From Antedon bifida (lineage: Eukaryota > Echinodermata > Crinoidea > Comatulida > Antedonidae), in contig OY727094.1 of assembly GCA_963402885.1 (NCBI GenBank), positions 22,632,501 to 22,696,500 on the forward strand: a stretch of DNA of 64,000 nucleotides, written 5' to 3'. Below the pieces are notes generated by a model, which was given only the letters and a program-made list of their open reading frames with translations, was not told the DNA's origin and made no database searches. Every line of letters starts with the position of its first letter. The first letter of the stretch is position 1. A program made the translations under genes and the position numbers. This document shows positions 54,201 to 64,000 of the stretch, in pieces.

Positions 54201-57200
54201 TCACGTATAAAAACAGAAAAGAAATGTTTAATTATAACCCAAAAACCATTGTCTGACAGACAATTTAAGTATTTATTTATTTATTTTTTATTTATTCAAG
54301 ATTCAACAGTGTATAAAGAAAAACACCAATACAGGATCGCCATAAAATATACATTTGATTTACAAAAAAAGAACAAGGAAAACGAACAGATTTATATATT
54401 ATTAAAAATGACATTAATAGCGAGAAAACTGCACTTTTAAAAGATTATTAATATGAAGTTTATGCACAGGGACAAAAAAATGAAATTGAGAGACAAATTT
54501 ACAATCAAACTTTGAATTTCGGCATTTAAAAAGAAAAATCAATTCGTGTGCGTCTAGTACTTGGCAAGAATTTACTGGTGTTGAGAGAACCGGCTGCTGG
54601 GCCGAGGAATTTATGAATTTAGTATGAATCTGATCAATTCTTATTGTGGCATGTATTTGGGATATTGATAATAGAACAGAAGTCCAAGGACGGAGTAATT
54701 AATGAGGTATAAATGGCAAATTAAGCTGGAGGAGAAAGATATTTGCAATGTCTCCACATCAACCCGAGCAGCCGGTTCGCTTTTTTAACGATAGTATGGT
54801 ATCCATGTGAGTAGAAAAAGTTAATTTTTCATTCATGTGAATGCCAAGATCCCGGTGCACTTCAACCCTTTTTACTTCACGGTGGCGATCATGATTTTAT
54901 AGCAGTTATTGATTTAAGAAATATTTCTTACAAAAAACGCTGCTCGACATTTTAAAATTATTCATTGTTCTTTCTTCAGATATATTTATGATTAATTATT
55001 TTAATTTTAATCGCAAAAATACATACAAATCAAAGATAGATTCTCTAATTATGATTCACATGCCCATTTAAAAATGGTCAAATTTGAACTTTAATGTGCT
55101 GTGTGTGTGTGACCTCAACATGTTGGCATGCAACTGAATACCCTCTAGTCTGTTGATTCGCGTCAACCAATCAAAGGGCGAGAATCCAAAATCGTTCAAC
55201 CGTCAGCCCTCATAGACTCTTTTCCAAGATGTTTTTTGGGTGTAGCAGCTGGGATCTATAAATTATATTTGAGTTTACAAAGTCACCAAACTGTCGGCCT
55301 TAGATACTATAACTGCTGCTTGCTTTAGCTTCTGAATGAGTAGTCCTCATGGGACGTAGCTGGCTAGAGCAGCAGCGTGAAAAACGAAATATAGTAGTAT
55401 ATTGTATAGTATATATCTGACTAAAACATTGCTGAAAATGATCATTTTTTAGCCATGCGATCGATGTATTACAAATTATGCCCTCTGTTGACTGCTTGGC
55501 AAATGCTCGAATAACATAGTTTTTGAAATAATAATTGTATATAAAATTATGGTTTTTAGTAATTTATTTTTATATATTAAATCAACATTGGCAATATCAA
55601 TAAATTATGTTATTAAATTGTAGTTCTAATAGCTTTAAAAACTTGATATATACCACAAAAAATATATCAATCAATTGCATAGGAACTTCTGTCCCCGTCA
55701 AGGGTCTGGTTTGTAATTACAGTATTAATTAAATACAAACGTCAGTAATAAAGTTTATTTGTATATGTGTTTATATTACATAGCCTATGTAAATACGTGA
55801 ACGTGATTGGTTGAAACTTCGTCACATGACTACCGCTGCGAGGATCGTAAATCGTATATATCCTCGAGAACGATGATATTGACTGAATAATTTTCGCGTA
55901 ATTATCGTGTCCCTGTCATTAATCATATGAATTCTCGAGTTCGATGATATTGACTGTATAATTTTTGTGTGGCAACACTCGCGTTAAACAAAAATCATCT
56001 ACTGGATCTTGAGCTCGCGATGGAATTGTCACTCCATCACAAGACAACGCTTCATGCGCTGCGCCACGGAACTTGCTTGAAGAAATTAATCAACTAAACT
56101 ATTTAAACTATGCATACATAGCGCCCTCATTTGTTATTAGTCCACCCTAGATGTGATGAAAGACCATTTGTGATTGGTTAATACTCACAGTAGTAACCGG
56201 TACGCGCGCGACGCACTGAACATCCGGTGATTCGGCTCGAAGGAAGAAGACGAATTATTATTTATTCGGCCTACCTGATGATAATATTATTATTATTAAT
56301 GTAGGCTTATTGATGGAAATTCTTCTGTTACTATTTAAACGACCTAGGCTAGTGAATATTTTATTGCCAAGGAATCATTAATTAGTAATTATCTGTATAT
56401 TATTCTTCGCAAGGTAAAGTGTCTAGGCAGCTTGTTTAGCATACATACAATACAAAAAGGAGGCCTAGCCTAGCTTCACCCGACCCAGCAGACTATGTAA
56501 TATAACAGATATTGCCTTTTATATCGGTAAAATATAAGATTTAACATCCCCTCGGGATGATATTATGTTCTCGGGAAATTATATATATCCCTCAGCTGCC
56601 GCTTCGGGATATATATATTCCCTCGAACATAATATCATTCCCTCGGGGATGTCAAATCTTATATTTTACCTCTAAGCAGGCAATATCTGTATACCAAATG
56701 TATAAAAAGAAAGAATTATAAAATATAGGGTCTGAAACATCGGCAAAAGTGATCATGATTGACATAAACAAGTTGCACCATCAGTCGGCAATTGTATGAA
56801 CAAAGCCATTTTTCAATCAAAATAATTACATAAAATCACGTTTTACATATTAGTAATTACATATTTTGTATATTACCAATGTTGTAAAATTCTTTTAATG
56901 AATGAATAGAGTGTTCTCCTAATATAGAAATTAAGTCCAAAATATTAAGAGAAGTATTAATTAATAAATTATTGATATACTATATAAGATGTAACTAATC
57001 TAGTATTAAATACAAAAAAGTCATAATCAACATTTTTAATTGCAACTTGATTCAATGACAAATTGAAGTTTAACAATTATACATGTCAATGTAATAAAAT
57101 AAAAGCTCTCATAAAAACAGGCAAACGCAATTAATGAAAACACAAAAAGTATACAAAAATATGGAAAAATATATGAAATTAAAAAATTCTATAAAAATAC

Positions 57201-60200
57201 AAAAATTAGAAACAAGGTGGATTTTCAAGTGATGTAACTGAGCTTACCATCCTTTGACATTTCCATGGTTGGGGATACATTTTTGTGTTCTCTCAGTTTT
57301 GATTTTTGGTTACTGTAACTGGTTTACATATTTTTCGATGCATACTTTTTTTTTTTATTACAGAAAGCCCTAAGCCTACTTGTGAAAGCAACGAAAGCTG
57401 CAAATGGTCTGCCTGCACCAGGTGATGAATATGAGTATTACAGTAGCTTTGAAAGCTTTAGGCATTTTAGACAAAACCAAAGTAAAAAATTGTTATCAAG
57501 GTGAGCTACAAAAATATTTTACTGTTTTACTTACTTATTGAACGTTGGGTGTAGCCAAACAATGACTGAATTGCCCCGTGTGGGATGATTAAAGAATTTT
57601 GAATTTTATCCGAAAATCCCTCTGCTCATTCAATTAAGAGAGTTATAATTTAACTTTAGATTAATTCTAAGTTGATATTTTCTCATTATGCCCTTTAAGT
57701 TCATTTACACCATACTTGGACCCACCAGAATGTGCTCAATATTGTGGTAATTTATTTATTTGTTATTTATACTGAGACCTCTTCAGTCAACCACTGTTAT
57801 CCCAGAATACTCAGCCTAAGGCACTTTAAAAGGTGGTGTAACCCCTACTTGTCTCAAAAGTACTGCAGTAGGTGCTCACACAGTTTGTGTATCCACTAGA
57901 CCTACAGTTTATATATATTACTTAGGGTTCGTGTCAAAATTACTCTGTGTAACGTGGTGCACCGTGGTTAACGTTATTCTGTGTATTACAATTTGTTAAT
58001 GAGGTGGGTGTAACCATGTTCATTGAAGCGTTAAGTGCTAACACTATTAACGTTTTGCCTCATTTATATTCATGAGGTGATTATGGATTCATAATGTCAG
58101 CTATTGTATTTTTATTTAAAATAAACCTATAGTCAATCGTATAGAATAGTGAACGATCTTTGTAGAAAAACAATTCCATTTGGTGTAGTGTACACGCAGC
58201 GCCCTCTCTTATAAGAAACTACCACGTGTGTTCGTGAGCCACACGATCAATTGTTGGAAAAACAATTCTGAGCAAGTCGAACGATTGTTGTAGAAATTCC
58301 ATTTGATGTACAAGCACCCCTCTGGTAAGAAAATACCACGTGTATATTCATCATGCAAGTTTGTTGCCCGAACGACTTGTGAAATTCCCTTTGATGTACA
58401 CATACTACGACGTGTGTTCACCATGTGAGTTTGTTGCCCGAACGATCAGAACAACTGTTGTGGAAATTACCCTCTGGTAAGAAATTACGTGTATTCATCA
58501 TGCAAGTTTCGCTGCCGAACAAATGATTATTGTGGACATTCCATCCACGCACCCTAATAATAAATAATAGATAGATTTATATAGCGCAAATAAACAATGT
58601 CTCTATGCACTCAACAATAAAGAGAAAGAGTGGAAAACAAAAGGAAGGGAACAAAAATACAAAAACACCAAGCTAGCACCGAAACCGGAGTATGGAGATA
58701 CACCATCACCGCTAACTGGGGATCGGTGTGTAAGTACCCCAGCTAGCATCAGTTAAGTCTTGATCTTTTCATGGATCCGTTGCCTCTTACTGTAGCCTAG
58801 TCAGAAAACAACAGGCTAGAAAAGTGAACAAACGTAGTCTGAGAAGATCTTTAAGGTAATCAGGTGCAGAGTTATTGAGTGATTTGTAGACAATGAGAAG
58901 GACTTTAAAGTTGATGCATTATCGAACTGGAAGCCAGTGTAACTTTTTAAGTATGGGTGTAATAAACTGCGACTTCAGGGTACGTTTAACCAAACGTGCG
59001 GCAGAGTTAAGATGCAGTTGAAGCTTGTTTATACTTGTATCTTGTAAAAGTCCGCACAGGACACTGTTGCAGTAATCCAGCCTAGAAGTAATGAGAGCGT
59101 AGACAAGTTTTTTCGTTGCATCTTCAATAAGGAAGCACCTAATGTGTCTTATATTGCGGGTGTGGTAGTTTACAGATTTGCACACATTGGAAACGTGATG
59201 TTTCAAGGACATCGTATTGTCAAAGGTCACCCCTACATTGCGAACTTTGGTAACTGGAAGAATCATAGTTTTACCAACACAAAGGCGTTGTAGATTTGGT
59301 GAGTCAGTATGGTATTTGGAATGGATGACAAGAGTCTCAGTTTTGCTGGCATGTTGGTGGATAACCAAGTCTGTACCTCATCGAGACAGCCTTCAACACA
59401 ACCAACTGCATCATCAACTGCATCAGGCTTAAAGCTGAAGTACAACTGTGTGTCATCAGCATAAACGAGATAATTACAAGAGTGTTTGCTAAGTTCAAAT
59501 AGATCGGATCAGAAATACATGATTTAACTTTAACATATTGGCGTCAAGATGTTAAGTATGAACGTACCCAGGTAAGAACAGAAGCAGAGACACCAATGTC
59601 AATCAAGCGATTAAGTAGAATGTTATGATCAATGGTGTCGAATGCTGCAGAAAGATCTAGATAAACTGATAACATGGATAAACCAGAGTCAACAGCGAGC
59701 ATGATGTCATTGTGAACTTTCAGGACAGCAGTCTCTGTGCTAAAGAATTTCCTGTAAGCTGACTGGAATTCATCATTGAGGCCATTGTCTTCAAGAAACT
59801 TGACAAGTTAAGAGACAGCAACCTTTTCAAGGATTTTAGAGAGAATAGGGATGCAAGTGATAGGTCGAAAGTTAGAAAAGACAGTATGATCAAGTTGTGG
59901 TTTCTTCAGAAGAGGAGAAACTACACCAAGTTTCAGGGCCGATGGAAAAAGACCAGATGAAAGGGATAAGTTTATGAAACACACTGATCATGGTCGTGGG
60001 AAGGTTAACCAAAATCATGGTCAGAAAGGGATCCAAGTCACAAGATTTAGTGCCGATAGACTTAACGACCTTGAGAACTTCACCTCTGAAATTTTAAAGT
60101 GTGCAGAATGAGGACAGGTTGAAACGACAGTGGCAGGCAATGACGGTACAGGTATGATTTTGTCACGCAGACGTTTAATTTTCAATAATAATAGTGTTAA

Positions 60201-62412
60201 AATCACTGCGTGTCTATACCACCAACGACATCGCGCTATATTTACCCACTGTCTGTTCGTGAAAGCGTACAGCTTGTTTTTGAATGTCTAATGGTATTAA
60301 TAATAGTAACAGTAGAATGTAATAAAATTAGGCAGGATATTTATTGTTTAAAACGCTTGTATTAACTCCAAAAATCATTGGAGCGTATCTCCTGTTTCTG
60401 CTGTACTACTCATGAATATTCATTTGCTTACTTATGAATAATCAATTAATCCACAAGATTATACATAAACGAACAAACTTTGTGTTTACTGCGTTACACG
60501 GAGTAACATAATTTTGACACTGCCCCTTACAGTATCTGAGAAGACTCCTCGGAGCGAGTGAGACTCATACCTGTGTCCCCCTTCTGCCTCCCTTTTACCT
60601 ACTCCATCCGTATAAACATAATATTGATTTAATTTCTTTGTTTAGAGTTAATTTGCTTCTAAAAGATAATGGTATTAAGGGAAAACTAGATCCCAGCCAT
60701 GGGCATGACGTAGAAGAGATGGTAGATACAATCATTGAAGCTAATGACCTTATGCTTGAGAGAGTTGTAAGTCATAATAATTATTTCTATTATGAATTAT
60801 TAATAACGTAAAAATGACAACAAATACAATAAACTGAATTTGGGTCGACCCGTTGATTGGCTTTCTTCAATTCTTATAGCTTCAATAACTTTGATATATT
60901 ACAGGGAATTCAGCTTGACATTGTATCTGGTATCAAGACTGCAGAATCTATTTTACCAACGACACTAAATACCCCTAAGGTTGTTATCGCCAGCTGGAAT
61001 AGAAAGGTATGTTTTTTTGTTGTTAACCATTTTCGGTAAGGAGTATATAATGTGCATGTCGATTTAGGCCTAGAAATATAGGAATTATTGGTTAGAGCAT
61101 GTTAAAAATATACATGTAATGCTCTCTTACAGAATACTGATGATACCAAATCAAAGACCTTTCATCTTATGCAGGCTAGATGTATACAGCGTCCCCAACT
61201 TTCTTTCAAGACAAAAATTAATAATTTGAACACACCTTTTGTACCAATCATTAAAGTAAAGCCAAATGCTCAAAAACCTCTCAACACATCACAAGGTAGG
61301 ATTTTAATGTTTATATTTTATTTTCTATATTTGGTGGCTGCAAACTTTCCTTCATTATGGGATGGCAATAATAAATGCTTTTGTTTTTGACAAGCTCTAA
61401 ATGATTTTGACGAGTGGAGAGGTGTATTTTATGATGTATTTTATTGGATTCATCATGTCTCAAAACATGTGTATATATACAGTATACATTAGAATTATCT
61501 AGTGGGAAAAACAGGAAATAGTTTTACTTACTATTTTAGTGGTCAAGTTACATACAGTAATATAATTTTTTGTGTCAATAATAATATTGGTAATGCTGAT
61601 ATAAAAAGGACACTAATGAAGCTCAAATAATAATGCATGCTGGAATACCGATCTAACAAAAAATGTAAATTGGTAAAACGTGTTTGATAATTGGTTTTGA
61701 CTTTTTTGTTTTATTCTGGTTGCCTTTTGCAGATAATGTTGATATTTCTTCAGTAGTTGAAAGTTTCATTCATAAAAAAAGAAATTTGGAAGCAATGACA
61801 GAAACTGAAAACATGTATGAGTATTGGACTTTTGTTTCATTACAGAATTCAGAATCTTTAGTGGTTCAATAAGGACATTCATTTTGTTAAAAAGCTCAAA
61901 CAAACAATTATAATATATAAAAAGTCAGTATATAAGTGTAATATATAACAGACAAAGTTTCTTTATTTTTCCTTTGTGATACTGTCGATTTTGGTGCTTA
62001 TTTAATTTAATAATTGGATAAGTGTACTTTGTATATACCTCAACATTCATTGCATTTTATAGGCAATCAACCACCAGTACACTGAGCTCAAGCGAGAGAT
62101 TACGAGTCAGTCAACAGTCTGATGTTTTATTGCCTAGTTTAGCGATACATTCTCTGAAAACTCTAAAGTAAAATCTCTAAACTCAAATTAACTTTTATTT
62201 TTATATTGTATTTTTTTGCTTGTAGTTGTTCACATCCATATGAATTTGAAATTGAACATCTTGAATATAAGCCAGAGCAATTGTTAAAAGTAGAGCAGCC
62301 AGGATTTTCAAAACTGGAAGATACTCCTTTGACATTGATTGACACTGTTGAAGGATTGGAGGAGTTAAACAATGTTCTCAATGGGCTATCAGAATTTGCT
62401 GTGGATTTGGAG
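51131..62412 (+). CDS. EXOSC10: Exosome component 10 / Rrp6 exonuclease, 5' part (seven exons; continues past window)
   Basis: Catalytic 3'-5' exonuclease of the nuclear RNA exosome. Exons: 51131–51232, 57364–57500, 60646–60766, 60905–61006, 61133–61295, 61733–61814, 62226–62412; every border is AG/GT and phases join to 298 codons. Residues 35–120 are the N-terminal PMC2NT domain that binds C1D/Rrp47 (VKATKAANGLPAPGDEYEYY, DTIIEANDLMLERV). Then come VIASWNRK, RPQLSFKTKINNLNTPFVP, KPNAQKPL and HPYEFEIEHLEY, all close to human EXOSC10. Residues 293–298 FAVDLE form the Exo I motif; Asp296 and Glu298 are metal-binding catalytic residues (human 313, 315). The rest of the DEDD domain and the HRDC domain lie beyond 64000. 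Exon 1 is poorly conserved, so the start is the least certain part. Confidence 0.94.
51281..51867. mobile_element. hAT-type MITE with GACGATTCGGCCC arrays, 8-bp TSD
   Basis: Exact 8-bp duplication CTACTTTC (51273–51280 and 51868–51875). Ends GGTTCAGGGACGATTCGGCC and (inverted) GGTAACGGGACGATTCGGCC. Four to five copies of 'gacgattcggccc' sit at each end, inverted between ends. Interior (51440–51655) recurs inverted at 55435–55650. In EXOSC10 intron 1, 48 bp after exon 1. Confidence 0.88.
51878..51962 (+). mobile_element. Partial end related to the 39944 MITE
   Basis: 'gtaagcagacgatcagggcc', 'cacggacaatcgggacca' and 'gagacgatcgggccc' match the inverted right end of the 39944–40137 MITE. It begins three bases after the target duplication of the preceding MITE. 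The other end is not found. Confidence 0.6.
52053..52190 (+). repeat. 60-bp direct repeat, inverted copy at 55310–55385
   Basis: 'aagaggactactcattcaga' plus 'agctaaagcaag' occurs twice here and once inverted at 55320–55360. With 51440–51655 and 55435–55650 this makes a ~4-kb inverted structure in EXOSC10 intron 1. Confidence 0.78.
52639..54041. mobile_element. TA-flanked non-autonomous element (1.4 kb)
   Basis: CAGTACAGAAAG at 52639 and CTTTCTGTACTG to 54041, with TA on both sides (52637–52638, 54042–54043). Subterminal 'ctacgaag'/'cgtagcc' words occur at both ends. It contains a 21-bp minisatellite and an internal direct repeat ('agagagtat(t/c)', 'catg(t/c)catgtgac': 53365–53400 and 53497–53525). 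Tc1/mariner-like by target site; no transposase. Confidence 0.75.
52720..52886 (+). repeat. 21-bp minisatellite, ~8 units
   Basis: Unit 'cctacgatgtattgttcgtag' with a few substitutions and one shortened unit. Confidence 0.9.
55310..55650 (-). repeat. Inverted partner of 51440–51655 and 52053–52190
   Basis: 'gaaaatgatcattttttag' with 'catgcg' and 'ctgcttggcaaatgc'-type matches are inverse to 51560–51650; the adjacent 'gcttctgaatgagtagtcct' is inverse to the 60-bp repeat. Confidence 0.75.
55965..56145 (-). mobile_element. tRNA-derived SINE-like unit, second copy
   Basis: Reverse complement of the 32275–32455 unit: 'cgtggcgcagcgcatgaagc' (A-box side) and 'gagctcaagatcc' (worn B box). Confidence 0.62.
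56360..56693. mobile_element. Foldback MITE, second copy (CAGATATTGCC ends)
   Basis: 56503–56693 is a palindrome ('acagatattgcctttta' and 'aggcaatatctgt'), longer and more regular than the 29638 copy; 56375–56415 matches 29885–29945 inverted. Confidence 0.75.
57364..57500 (+). CDS. EXOSC10: EXOSC10 exon 2 (PMC2NT)
   Basis: Acceptor after a long T run and 'attacag'. KALSLLVKATKAANGLPAPG then SFESFRHFRQNQ aligns with human VTKASGGLPQFGDEYDFYRS. Donor GTGAGC, phase 2. Confidence 0.95.
58150..58555 (+). repeat. Degenerate ~90-bp repeat with CACGTG-like sites
   Basis: 'gaaa(a/c)taccacgtgt', 'catgcaagtttgttgcccga', 'acgat(c/t)' and 'gaaattccatttgatgtac' recur four to five times in EXOSC10 intron 2. 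'gcgccctct' appears at 58198. Confidence 0.65.
58565..60240 (-). mobile_element. CR1/L2-like LINE, RT and 3' UTR
   Basis: Minus strand: YADDTQLYFSFKPDAV near 59465, VRNVGVTFDNTMSLKHHV near 59240, RLDYCNSVLCGLLQD near 59070 and PILKKLHWLPVR to 58920. Upstream frames (60190→59480) carry RT fingers and palm with many breaks ('FNTIDHN' motif A near 59640). The 3' UTR has 'ttatatagcgcaaat' (inverted), typical of L2/CR1 tails. Antisense in EXOSC10 intron 2. Confidence 0.85.
60646..60766 (+). CDS. EXOSC10: EXOSC10 exon 3 (PMC2NT)
   Basis: Acceptor 'ctttgtttag'; the alternative AG two bases later would give a stop. VEEMVDTIIEANDLMLERV aligns with human EDKFDLLVDANDVILERV. Donor GTAAGT. Confidence 0.94.
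60905..61006 (+). CDS. EXOSC10: EXOSC10 exon 4
   Basis: Acceptor 'atattacag'. GIQLDIVSGIKTAES then TPKVVIASWNRK; human has VPKTVVSSWNRK. Donor GTATGT. Confidence 0.95.
61133..61295 (+). CDS. EXOSC10: EXOSC10 exon 5
   Basis: Acceptor 'ctcttacag'. KTFHLMQARCIQRPQLSF and IKVKPNAQKPL match human SETFRLLHAKNIIRPQLKF and IKPNAQKPL. Donor GTAGGA, phase 1. Confidence 0.95.
61733..61814 (+). CDS. EXOSC10: EXOSC10 exon 6
   Basis: Acceptor 'ccttttgcag'. DISSVVESFIHKKRNLEAM aligns with human ALADFIHQQRTQQVEQ. Donor GTATGA, phase 2. Confidence 0.88.
62226..62412 (+). CDS. EXOSC10: EXOSC10 exon 7 (into Exo I)
   Basis: Acceptor 'gcttgtag'. CSHPYEFEIEHL, then TVEGLEELNNVLNG, then SEFAVDLE, followed by donor GTACTG. 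Human has AHPYQYELNHF and EFAVDLE at the same exon end. Confidence 0.94.
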
Positions 62413-62559
62413 GTACTGTACTGGAAGACTAGTTCCCTAAAGCATCTATCTTGTAGAAGCTATTCTAGATATATTCAACTTTTATTGCCACAGAAAAAAA
62501 AAAATGTATTTAAAAAAAAAAATTACAGCATGGCAATAGGAGGTTAAAAAAAATAGATT

Positions 62560-63750
62560 TCTTTAATCAAGTTTAACCCCCTTAATCGAAAAGGAAAAAA
62601 AAACATAAAACATACATTATTCTATATATTCATCAAATAAACGTTTTTTAACTTGATTTATAAATGATTTCCAATAAATAATACTACGAATTTCAGCTGA
62701 AATGTTACTCCATAAATTTGGTCCTTCAAAACTAATCCATAATCATTATTAAATCTTGTATTATGAGAGTGTCCAATAGATGAAAAATAATCAGTTACTG
62801 TATGAGGAGTTCGCTTATAAAATATATCTGAAATAAATTTGAGAACATGTAATCTATAAAATATAATTAGTTTTATCAAGATTAATTGTCAATTTGTTTG
62901 CGTTGCACCAATCTATGACTTTCTGGAAGTGAGTGTTAATAACAGTCAGATCAAGAAAGATTGTAAGCAAATGAATGAAATAAAAAAAAAAAATTAAAAG
63001 AATTTGGAAGATCATTGATATAAATTAAAAACAGAATCGGGCCAAGGAGCCTTGAGGCACACCACAAGTGATAGTTAATTTTTCAGAGGTAAAGCAATTT
63101 AATGAAACAAATTAATTTCGGTTGTTTGTTGCATTGTCTCTGAAACCATCATGAAATAATTTTGAACGTAGATCAATTGTATCAAAGGCTTTAAAAAAAT
63201 CAATAAATATACCAATTGAAGACATTCCCTTATTAATATCACATTGAAGACTGTTAACTAAATTAATAAGTGACAACTTAGTGCTATATTTTTCTCTAAA
63301 GCCATATTGATGATTGTAAAATAAATTTTTTAAAGTAACTTACTAAACATTTATTACATAGTTTTTCAAGAATCTTGCTTATTACTGGAAGAATGAAGAT
63401 GGGCCTATAATTTCCAAGATTGTCTTTTGCACCTTTTTTTGATTAATGGAATAACTCTAGCAATTTTAAATGCTGAAGGAAATTTACAAGTGTTAAATAA
63501 AAGATTAAAAATATATGTTAAGGGAATGGATATAAAAAGGAGCAGCAATAGAAATTAATTTTGATGGAATATTGTCTGAACCAGTAGCCTTTTCGAATCT
63601 AAAGATGAAATTATTTTTAAAACTTCATCATGAGTTACATAAAAATTAGAAGATGTGCTATTAACATTCTTCGCTAAATTAGGGCCAATGTTGGTAAAAT
63701 ATTTATTAAATTCATTGACAATTTATTGGTATAATTATGCGTTGATACAG
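62560..63750 (-). mobile_element. LINE RT remnant in EXOSC10 intron 7
   Basis: Minus strand: ATGSDNIPSKLI near 63580, QYGFREKYSTKLSLINLVNS near 63300, then 'GIFIDF.KAFDTIDL' sense (motif A) near 63200, and the motif-B region (…PQGSLGPILF… sense) near 63060. Then the thumb fragment reads HSHNTRFNNDYGL near 62760. Many frame breaks. Confidence 0.75.
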
Positions 63751-64000
63751 ATACATTCTAGATATGTAGACAGTAGCAAACTAGGATTTTTGTTATTAAC
63801 CTGAATTTGTAGATGTATTTTTATTGTTGATGTGCTGTATTATTAGGTAAATTTTCATTGCAAGTAAGATTTTCTAATATTATCGTATGAGAAATCTATA
63901 TTAAAACATTTAATTAATGTGCAATTTGCATAAAAAGCTCACTAGGCAATGGTGTTAAATAATATTTTGTAACCTACGCATGGAACATTGTTTTTTGTCT

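Noticed and set aside
61815..61872. Extending EXOSC10 exon 6 to the stop at 61870
   Set aside because: The read-through text loses homology after ENM, and the GTATGA donor joins exon 7 in phase to CSHPYEFE, matching human AHPYQYE.

Overview
This window is animal nuclear DNA. Two host genes are split into short exons by GT–AG introns, and almost everything else is decayed transposable elements (TEs). It is AT-rich, full of 'aggcctag'-type words, and carries CR1/L2-like LINEs, DIRS, Helitron, Ty3/gypsy and hAT/Kolobok/mariner-like DNA elements. The gene content and TE mix suit a marine invertebrate, perhaps an echinoderm or relative. That guess is inference; only 'metazoan' is secure.

Host genes. 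(1) M6PR, the cation-dependent mannose-6-phosphate receptor, lies complete on the minus strand at 40372→17898. It has six exons whose phases all join, giving 263 codons, with signal peptide, six luminal cysteines, one membrane span and a tail ending DDHLLPM. (2) The 5' half of EXOSC10 (nuclear exosome 3'-5' exonuclease, Rrp6 type) lies on the plus strand from 51131. Seven exons code for 298 residues up to the FAVDLE Exo I motif at 62412, and the gene runs out of the window. The genes are divergent, with about 10.8 kb of TEs between them. One is a lysosomal sorting receptor and the other is RNA decay machinery; no shared pathway is implied.

Layout. 1–5.8 kb: four LINE pieces in both orientations, one carrying a SINE. 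5.9–15.7 kb: a Ty3/gypsy element opened by a 6.4-kb DNA element ('element A') with 1-kb inverted arms made of ~155-bp repeats. Element A is itself invaded by a LINE and by a hAT-like element, and the hAT-like element holds another TIR element. 16.3–17.2 kb: a DIRS polymerase remnant. 17.9–40.4 kb: M6PR, whose introns hold a Helitron remnant, a 49-bp satellite of 15 copies, a full-length LINE, CRE-rich tandem repeats, repeats with heat-shock-element-plus-TATA units, and several MITEs. 41.3–45.8 kb: 'element B', a second long-TIR element with a pseudogene. 46.8–50.8 kb: a TTAA-flanked Kolobok-like element. 51.1–64 kb: EXOSC10 with MITEs and two LINEs in its introns.

The most novel-looking signal is the pair of elements A and B. 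Both have long inverted termini studded with AAAATGGCGGCC-type motifs. They carry what look like the C-terminal and N-terminal halves of one large TE protein family, with a PIN/FEN-like acidic-residue pattern and a Cys-rich tail. I recognise this family only from general knowledge of predicted proteins and cannot name it.
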